From Asaia bogorensis (GTDB taxonomy: Bacteria > Pseudomonadota > Alphaproteobacteria > Acetobacterales > Acetobacteraceae), in contig CAMBRC010000009.1 of assembly GCA_945869965.1 (NCBI GenBank), positions 1-64,000 on the forward strand: 64,000 nucleotides of DNA. The letters are read 5' to 3'. How positions within the stretch are numbered: the stretch's first letter is position 1; every line of letters starts with the position of its first letter. The position numbers were made by a program, and so were the translations under genes. Shown piece after piece: positions 52,801 through 58,780 of the stretch. Below the pieces are notes generated by a model. That model saw only the letters and a program-made list of their open reading frames with translations, made no database searches and was not told the origin of the DNA.

Positions 52801-54960
52801 GCCGATGGCAGCCGTACGAAATGCGCCAACGATAGTGCCTGCCGTCTCGGTGATCGTGACTGCTGATCCGCCGGCTCCGGGGGCGACTGCCCGCACCTGC
52901 TCGACAAAACGATGCAGCCCCGCCGCGTCCCGGCCCTCCGGCTTGGCGCTGACCTGCACCCGCACCCGCCCATCCGGCAGGCGCCAGTCCCGCGCCAGCT
53001 CGGCCGGCAGCTCGGCCAGGGTCACCGGTCCGGCCTGGAGCGCCTGGCGCAAGCGGTCGAGCTGGGCCGGCAGAAAGCGGGTCAGGGCGGCGTCCATCGC
53101 GACCAGCCGGGCGTCTGGCGCGGTGGCCAGTATGGCGAGTGCGGCCGCGATGCCGTGCATGGGGTCGCCGGGTTTCAGGCGAGGCAGCACGCGCTCGATC
53201 TCGGCGCGCGCGGTCTGGATCGCCAGGCGCAGATCGGCCGGCGTGACCGGGGCTGCGGCGGTGCGCGGCGCCAGTGTGGCGCCCAGGATGCTGGCGGCAT
53301 CGGCCACCAGCGGCAGTTTGGCTGCCTGTCCGGCCGGCACCAGGCTGGTCAGACTGACCACCTCGGCTACCAGCGGCAGGGCGCGCAGCCTCACCATCAG
53401 CGCATCGGCCTCCTCCGGCGAGCCCGCCAAGACATCGGCGGTGTACGGCGAGGTCAACGGATCATCCATCAGCACACGCAGGGTGGCCATCGCCTCGGTG
53501 CCGGCATCCTTGGTGTGCAGCGGGTCGCTGTCGAATTCGAGCCGCGGCAACAGCACGACGCCCAGCAGGCACAACACCGCGAACGCCGCCGCCACCGGCA
53601 ACCGCGCGCGCAACAGCATGACCTCGGCCCGTCCGGCCCAGGCAAAGCCGATCTCGGCGGCCTCGCCGCGCGGCTGCAACAGAATCAGACAGGCCGGCAG
53701 GAAGGTCAGCGTGCAGACGAGCGCCACCAGCATGCCAGTACCCGCGATCAGCCCGAGCTCGGCCACGCCGCGAAAGCTGGTTGGCACGAAGGCGAGGAAC
53801 CCGGCGGCGATGGCCAAGGCGGCCAGTACGATCTGCGGCCCGACCGACAGCATGGTCTCGGTCAGCGCCAGGCTGGCATCCCCGGCATCCAGCCGCTTCT
53901 CGCGGTAGCGCACGCAGAACTGGATGGCGAAGTCGATGGCGATGCCGACAAACAGCACGGCGAACGCGATCGAGATCAGGTTCAGCGACCCCACCGCGAG
54001 TGCAGCAAACCCGGTGGTGAGCAACAGGCCAAGCACCAACGTGGCGACAATGGCCACGATCAGCCGCCAGGAGCGCACCGCCAGCACCAGCCAGAGCAAC
54101 ACCAGCGCCGCGCTGATGATCATTCCGGTCGCCGCCCCCTCCGCCACGGTGGCGAATTCCTCGTCGGCCAGGGCGACCGTGCCGGTGACGTGGACGGTTG
54201 CGCGTCCGGCCTTGACCGCCGGGATCCCCGCAGCGGCGGCACGCAAGACGGCGGTGGCGGCCCCGCCGGGCTCCAGGGCGCCAAGGTCGAGCCGCGCCTT
54301 CGCCAGCACCAGGCGGCGCGGCCCGGCAAGCTCGACCAGTTTGCCGCCCAACAGGCGCTGCCAGGAGAGCGGTGATGGCGTGCCGGCGGCGGCATCGGCC
54401 AGCGCGCGCTCGAAGCCCTGCAGGGCCGGCCGAAAGCTGTCGAGCGAGGCTTCGCCGCGGTCCACGCCCATGGCGACCAAGGCCAGAGTGGCGAACAAGC
54501 CGCGCGCGCTGGGATCGGAGGCGAGCTGGCCAAGGAAAGGCTGGGCGTCGATCGTGCGGTCGAGCAATTCGGCGAGGTCCGGCTCGTCGAGAAACAACAG
54601 GGCGTTGCGGGCGAACCACGGATCAGCGTCCGGCCGGCGGGCAAAGCGGAAATGCACCGTGTCAGCCGACAATGCGGCGGCCAGGCTGGCGGCGGTTTCC
54701 TCGGCCTCCTCGGGCGTGGCGCCCTCGACCACGGCGACCAGGAGGTCGCTGAACTGCGGAAACGCCGCCGCCAAGGCAATCTCGCGCTGGCGCCAGGGCA
54801 GGGCGGCATCGAACAAGGCATCGGTGTCGGTGGTCACGCCGAGGCGCAATGCCGCCAGCGCGGCGCCGAGTACCCCGAGGACCAGTCCAACCAAGACCAC
54901 CTGCCGGGCGCGATGGCGGCAGAATTCGGCGGTAGCGGCAAGCAGAGACGGCAAAGTCAT
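49870..54960 (-). CDS. hpnN: HpnN-like RND/MMPL transporter fused to a glycoside-hydrolase-like C-terminal domain
   Basis: An uninterrupted frame of 1,696 residues. Residues 1-865 are an HpnN-like MMPL/RND transporter: the start TTDTDALFDAALPWRQREIA, LLFLDEPDLAELLDR, VGIAIDFAIQFCVRYREKRL in the membrane part and a second membrane half ending LLPVVLTWGRQPR. HpnN moves hopanoids to the outer membrane and is about 870 residues in other bacteria. At residues 865-880 a signal-peptide-like helix (VALLAAGLATAMPSYGWA) follows, and residues 880-1696 resemble a GH42-type TIM-barrel with a glutamine-amidotransferase-like tail (LAALNRQWGASFAAWDTV, VIEPYNEAN, GLVVWDENSDF). The join has no stop or frameshift. 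The start at 54960 is chosen because the frame further upstream is repeat and mprF sequence. It is last in the operon lysK-mprF-hpnN. Confidence 0.68.
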   Translation of the reverse strand: MTLPSLLAATAEFCRHRARQVVLVGLVLGVLGAALAALRLGVTTDTDALFDAALPWRQREIALAAAFPQFSDLLVAVVEGATPEEAEETAASLAAALSADTVHFRFARRPDADPWFARNALLFLDEPDLAELLDRTIDAQPFLGQLASDPSARGLFATLALVAMGVDRGEASLDSFRPALQGFERALADAAAGTPSPLSWQRLLGGKLVELAGPRRLVLAKARLDLGALEPGGAATAVLRAAAAGIPAVKAGRATVHVTGTVALADEEFATVAEGAATGMIISAALVLLWLVLAVRSWRLIVAIVATLVLGLLLTTGFAALAVGSLNLISIAFAVLFVGIAIDFAIQFCVRYREKRLDAGDASLALTETMLSVGPQIVLAALAIAAGFLAFVPTSFRGVAELGLIAGTGMLVALVCTLTFLPACLILLQPRGEAAEIGFAWAGRAEVMLLRARLPVAAAFAVLCLLGVVLLPRLEFDSDPLHTKDAGTEAMATLRVLMDDPLTSPYTADVLAGSPEEADALMVRLRALPLVAEVVSLTSLVPAGQAAKLPLVADAASILGATLAPRTAAAPVTPADLRLAIQTARAEIERVLPRLKPGDPMHGIAAALAILATAPDARLVAMDAALTRFLPAQLDRLRQALQAGPVTLAELPAELARDWRLPDGRVRVQVSAKPEGRDAAGLHRFVEQVRAVAPGAGGSAVTITETAGTIVGAFRTAAIGAVVAIAVLLLAIMRRPRDVALVMGALLASALLTVPVAVLLPLPLNFANIVALPLLLGVGVSFNIYFVLNRSAGATRFLGTATARAVLFSALTTATAFGSLAASGHPGTASMGALLLWSLGATLLVTFVLLPVVLTWGRQPRLVALLAAGLATAMPSYGWADTLVPPTVALQGGPVATAVWRFDAPVTATGSLALEWTDTLGRVVERRRTTLDLRAVREVAIPLDMRSALAMENRLAAVLNLTGQPARHAEARFIARPGPQATGAGWTDWHAMMWQGRDAAAYRTLQTLGVAGGKAIGSRAALYDPAAVDRQTAPLIAGNGRWYVENIATDFYANYHRWRPEHPSVTWLWDETRRRQRENPADASVNLREPSLSDPVWIARIQERLRATVRHQAPFGPYFYNLADEAAIADLAAAWDFDFSPASLAGFRGWLRTQYRDLAALNRQWGASFAAWDTVMPPTTTQAMTRTDRNWSGWADFKAWMDIAFARALRAGTDAVHAADTTALAGIGGAQIPGWGGYDYGLLATALDVIEPYNEANNVEIARSLNPALVLLSTSFGSGPAEAGQIWRAALLGSRGLVVWDENSDFLAQDGTPGPRGLALAPTIRELAGGIGAQLIASTPHFDQVAIVYSQASFRTQWMLARLREGGDWTARNAETEWNAVPPHRAARMRAARLLSTLGAQPRWLTADLVAGGALRPMDKNAAKSGGGLRLLVLPEVIALSDAEAAEIRGFVARGGIVLTMGEVGRYDGRSRLLPRPQLTDLAPARATAHLPDDDVRALPALAALLTRARVQPTISVAAANGAPHPGIETRLLRNGGVILAGLQQTAIDGSSDIVLTVPPGHSATDLRRGIRIAESEPGRLRLRLTGAEPLLLALSPARLPSPTLAAPPGIRAGEVAVLRLGLAGPSLATAPVLRVDVSGPDGAPRPSLSGNVTLRKGTASWPLPLAASDPSGLWHVRLTDILSGATDRLALPVLP

Positions 54961-55003
54961 CAACGGCATCCACAATCTGGCGGCCGCGCTTGGCCGAAGG
55001 CGC

Positions 55004-57088
55004 TCAATGATCGAGGTCCAGGGTCTCGGACCCTGGTGGAGTCGAGGGGCGAAGCCCCCGCCTTTCTTCCCGCCCCCCAACCGCAAGCTCCGGCAGCAAT
55101 GGCAACAAGACGGGCAAGTCGCGCTCGGCAACGCAGGCCAGGAATCTGGTCGCGTGCGGCACGGGTGAATCTTCGGCATCGGCGCGCGGCAGCCCGGCGG
55201 CGTCGAGCGCCAGGGCAGCCAGACCGATATCGCCATAGACCGGCAGCAACGCGCGTCCGGCGCGCCAGACGGCGGGATGCAGCCCCTCCTGCACCGCGAG
55301 GTCGCGCAGCCGCCAGATCGCGGAAACACGGTCCGATGCGGCGCCGGCCGGATCGCCGAAGCCGAGTAGCACGCCGTCGACGCGGCGGAACGGGATCGCG
55401 GCGCGTCCGGCCTCGCCCCACAACAGCCCGTCGGCCTGGGGTGGCGGTTCCGCGCCTAGGGCGCGATAGCGAGCTTGTGCGTCGGCGTCCCAGAGGTTGG
55501 CGGTCACTCGGCCGGGGCGGACCAGGCCCCAGATCGCCACCGGCCCGATCAGCACCGCGAGCAGCACGCTGACTCGCACCACGTTCGGCAGGTCGGGCGA
55601 CAGCACCAGCTGCCACCAGGATTCGCGCGCCAGCAGGGTCAGGCGCGGTTCGAAGGTGGCCAGCATCAGCACGCTGCCGGCCAGCAGCAGCGGCGCGGCG
55701 GCACGCGTCGGGTCCAGCCCGCCGCTGAGCAGCCGCGCCTGACGATAGAACAGGCGGCGGAACGGCGAGAGCAGGCCGGCGGCGGCCAGCAGCAGCCCGG
55801 GGATCCAGAAATGCTCGCCGCGCACCGCGGTGACTACGGCCACGATCAGCAGCAGCGCGATCGTCAGCCCCCAGGCCAGCGTCACGCGCCGGGTCAGCGC
55901 AATCGACAGCACCACAAGGGCCGCGCCGATCAGGCTGGGAACAAAGGCACCGGCCGGGTTGAACAACGGCTCCAGCCAGGACGGCAGGCTCCAGGCCGGC
56001 GCGATCCAGGAATAATCGCCCAGCGCATCCACCGCCCCCATCCCCAGCAGCATCGCGCCGCACAGCGCGACGGCCCCCACCACGGTGGCGACCGCAAAAT
56101 CCGGCTGGCTCCAGCGCGCGATGGTCTGCACCCCGGCGAGCGTGGCGGTGCCGGCCATCACGCCACGTCCGCGCAACAGCATTTCGTTGCCGGCAAACAG
56201 CGCTCCGGCGAGGAACAGCGGTACGATGTAGTAATACAGCCGGAACACCACGATCCCGCCCACGATCACAGGCGGTTCCAGATAGGGCGACAGCCCAAGC
56301 AGGATCACGGTGTCGAACACCCCGATGCCGCCCGGAATATTGGCGGCCAGCCCTGCCAAGTAGGCCGCGACATAGATGCCCATCAGGCCGATGAAGGACA
56401 GGCCTGGGATCGGCGGCAACAGCGCGTGCAGGATGGCGGCTGTGACCGCCATGTCCGCTGTGGCCAACAGGGTTTGCAGCAGCGCCATGCGCCAGGACGG
56501 CAAGTCGACGTCGTGGCCGAACACCCGCACCCGGCCGATCGCGCCGGACAACACGACATAGGCCGCGGCGGTGAACAGCAGCGCCGCGGCGATCAACTGG
56601 CGCATCCAGTCGGGCAGGCGGCTGGTCGAGATCGGCAGCGCCTGCGGCTCGGCCAGCAGCACCACGCCACCGAGCACCAGCCCGCCGAGGATGAAGGTCA
56701 GCGAGCAGAACGCCACCACCTTGCCGATCTGCAGCGGAGTCAGGCCCCAATGGGCATACAGCCGGTAGCGCACCGCGGCACCGGACACGGCCGCAAATCC
56801 AAGATTATGCGCCAGGGTATAGGCGCAGAACGACGCAAACGCCGCGCGGCCATAGCTGACCGCCCGCCCGGCATAGATCGTCGCCATCCGGTCGTAGACG
56901 GTCAGCAGCGCATAGGCCGCCAGCGTCCAGCCGACGCCAATCCAGAGCTGCACCGTCGGGATTGCCGCCAGCGCCGCCTTGATGTCAGCCAGCTTGAGGG
57001 ATTGAAACTCGTGTTGCACCACCCAGATCGCGCCACCGAGCAGGGCAACACCGAGCACCGCGGGTAGATGACGCAGCGCCGCCTTCAT
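55004..57088 (-). CDS. mprF: MprF-like lysylphosphatidylglycerol synthase/flippase with shortened C-terminal domain
   Basis: A 694-residue membrane protein. The N-terminal two thirds are the flippase part: YAGRAVSYGRAAFASFCAYT, NLGFAAVSGAAVRYRLY, GLAANIPGGIGVFDTVILLG and a further block of six to eight helices. The C-terminal soluble part begins like the synthase domain (LWGEAGRAAIPFRRVDGVLL, GFGDPAGAASDRVSAIWRLR) but is only about 150 residues where MprF normally has some 300, so much of the catalytic half is missing. The last 17 residues (RGLRPSTPPGSETLDLD) are encoded by a GC-rich intergenic repeat. It may be a truncated or flippase-only form. It follows lysK by 18 bases, in keeping with the need for Lys-tRNA. 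Confidence 0.75.
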   Translation of the reverse strand: MKAALRHLPAVLGVALLGGAIWVVQHEFQSLKLADIKAALAAIPTVQLWIGVGWTLAAYALLTVYDRMATIYAGRAVSYGRAAFASFCAYTLAHNLGFAAVSGAAVRYRLYAHWGLTPLQIGKVVAFCSLTFILGGLVLGGVVLLAEPQALPISTSRLPDWMRQLIAAALLFTAAAYVVLSGAIGRVRVFGHDVDLPSWRMALLQTLLATADMAVTAAILHALLPPIPGLSFIGLMGIYVAAYLAGLAANIPGGIGVFDTVILLGLSPYLEPPVIVGGIVVFRLYYYIVPLFLAGALFAGNEMLLRGRGVMAGTATLAGVQTIARWSQPDFAVATVVGAVALCGAMLLGMGAVDALGDYSWIAPAWSLPSWLEPLFNPAGAFVPSLIGAALVVLSIALTRRVTLAWGLTIALLLIVAVVTAVRGEHFWIPGLLLAAAGLLSPFRRLFYRQARLLSGGLDPTRAAAPLLLAGSVLMLATFEPRLTLLARESWWQLVLSPDLPNVVRVSVLLAVLIGPVAIWGLVRPGRVTANLWDADAQARYRALGAEPPPQADGLLWGEAGRAAIPFRRVDGVLLGFGDPAGAASDRVSAIWRLRDLAVQEGLHPAVWRAGRALLPVYGDIGLAALALDAAGLPRADAEDSPVPHATRFLACVAERDLPVLLPLLPELAVGGREERRGLRPSTPPGSETLDLDH
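55013..55062 (+). repeat. GGTCCAGGG-type GC-rich repeat, copy 2, inside the 3' end of the mprF-like gene
   Basis: Second copy of the unit at 38796-38842: CCAGGGTCTCGGACCCTGG and GGGGCGAAGCCCC hairpins. It reads through in the mprF frame and supplies its last codons, so the repeat either inserted into the gene end or the stop has moved downstream. Confidence 0.75.
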
Positions 57089-57106
57089 CCTACCCTAGCC
57101 ACCCCG

Positions 57107-58690
57107 TCACGCCGGTTCGCGAGCTAGCGCCCCGTCGATCAGCGCCATGGTCTCTGCGATGCCGTACAGGGCGATGAACTGGCCGAAGCGCGGGCCTTCC
57201 TGCTGGCCCAGCAGCACCTGGTACAGACAACCAAACCAGGCGCGCAGTTCCGGGAAGGAATGACGCTTGCCGATCTCGTAAAGTACATCCTGGATCATCT
57301 CGGCTGGCGAGTCGGGGGCGAGCTTGGCGAGTTCGCCGTGCAGATCAACCAGCGCGGCGCGCTCGATCTCCGAGGCGGCACGATACTGCTTCGCCGGACG
57401 GACGAAGTCGCGGTAGTAAGCCAGTGCATATTCCACCAGCCGTGCCAGCAGCGGCATGTCCTCGGGCGTGGCGCCGGGGTTATAGCGGCGGATGAAGCCC
57501 CATAGGATATCGGGGTTCTCGGCATTCACCACGCTGGCCAGGTTGAGCAGCATGGCGAAGGACAGCGGCGAATGCGCCTCCTGCGGGATGCGGCCGTCGT
57601 GGATATGCCAGACGGGGTTGGCGGGCTTTTCGTGCGCCGCCTGGCCCTGGCCCTTCAGCGCATTGGCGATGTACTCGTCGACCGCCTTGGGGATGACGTC
57701 GAAATACAGCCGCTTGGCGCGCTGCGGCTGGTTGTACATGTATTGGCTGAGCGATTCCGGCGGGGCGTAGCGCAGCCATTCCTCCACCGAGAGCCCGTTG
57801 CCCTTGGACTTGGAGATCTTCTGCGCCTGTTCGTCGAGGAACAGCTCATAGGTGAAGCCGACCGGCGGCGTGCTGCCGAGGATGCGGCAGATGGCACCGG
57901 ACAACCTGACGCTGTCGATGAGATCCTTGCCGGACATTTCGTAGTCCACGCCCAGCGCATGCCAGCGCATCGCCCAATCGGCCTTCCACTGGCACTTGCC
58001 GCCGCCGCCAAGGATGCAGGTCTCGTACCGCGCCCCGGTGGCAGGATCGGTCCATGCGACCATGCCGGTTTCAGTGTCCAGCACCTCCAGCTTCACCTGC
58101 ATCACCACATCGGTCTCGGGATGCACCGGCAGGATCGGCGAATAGGTGGCGCGCCGGTCCGGGCCGAGCGTCGGCAGGATCACGCCGACAATCTGGTCGT
58201 GCTTGCGCAGGATCTGCCGCAGCGCGTCGTCAAAGCGGCCAGAGGCATAGTACTCGCTGGACGAGGCGAACTCGTATTCGAAGCCGAAGCTGTCCAGAAA
58301 GCTCTGCAGCCGGGCGTTGTTGTGCGCACCAAAGCTCGAATGGGTGCCGAACGGGTCGGGGATACGGGTCAACGGCTTGCCGAGATAGCCGGCCAGCATG
58401 TCCTTGTTCGGCACATTGTCCGGCACCTTGCGCAGCCCGTCCATGTCGTCGCTGAACGCCAGCAGCTTGCTCGGCAGCCCGGTCAGTTCGGTAAACGCGC
58501 GCCGGACCCAGGAGGTGCGCGCGACCTCGCCGAACGTGCCGATATGCGGCAGCCCGGATGGCCCGTACCCGGTTTCGAACAACGCCACCGGCTTGCCCGA
58601 TTTCTCCATCCGCTCGACCAGCTTCTGCGCCTCCTCGAACGGCCAGGAACGGGGCATGACGGGCGTCGGAGGGAGGGGGCTGGCGGACAT
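57107..58690 (-). CDS. lysK: lysine--tRNA ligase, class I
   Basis: A 527-residue class I lysyl-tRNA synthetase, the form that replaces the usual class II enzyme in many alphaproteobacteria. The nucleotide-binding HIGH-type motif is GLPHIGTFGEVART near residue 48 and the second is AQKISKSKGNGLSVEEW (KMSKS-type). A cysteine-containing CILGGGGKCQWK lies in the insertion. Length is normal. It is first in a minus-strand operon with mprF and hpnN and is divergent from the helicase gene (90 bases between starts). Confidence 0.94.
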   Translation of the reverse strand: MSASPLPPTPVMPRSWPFEEAQKLVERMEKSGKPVALFETGYGPSGLPHIGTFGEVARTSWVRRAFTELTGLPSKLLAFSDDMDGLRKVPDNVPNKDMLAGYLGKPLTRIPDPFGTHSSFGAHNNARLQSFLDSFGFEYEFASSSEYYASGRFDDALRQILRKHDQIVGVILPTLGPDRRATYSPILPVHPETDVVMQVKLEVLDTETGMVAWTDPATGARYETCILGGGGKCQWKADWAMRWHALGVDYEMSGKDLIDSVRLSGAICRILGSTPPVGFTYELFLDEQAQKISKSKGNGLSVEEWLRYAPPESLSQYMYNQPQRAKRLYFDVIPKAVDEYIANALKGQGQAAHEKPANPVWHIHDGRIPQEAHSPLSFAMLLNLASVVNAENPDILWGFIRRYNPGATPEDMPLLARLVEYALAYYRDFVRPAKQYRAASEIERAALVDLHGELAKLAPDSPAEMIQDVLYEIGKRHSFPELRAWFGCLYQVLLGQQEGPRFGQFIALYGIAETMALIDGALAREPA

Positions 58691-58780
58691 GGCGGGAACC
58701 TAGTGGATTTGGGCCGTCGGGGGAAACCTCCGGTCCCAGGCTTTGTTGGGCAGGGAACGCAACTCTCCTATAGTAGGCCG

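Noticed and set aside
54961-55329. In-frame N-terminal extension of the HpnN-like fusion up to 55329
   Set aside because: The extra 123 residues are antisense to nothing conserved and pass through the GC-rich repeat and the end of the mprF-like gene in another frame; HpnN family proteins begin at the start I chose.
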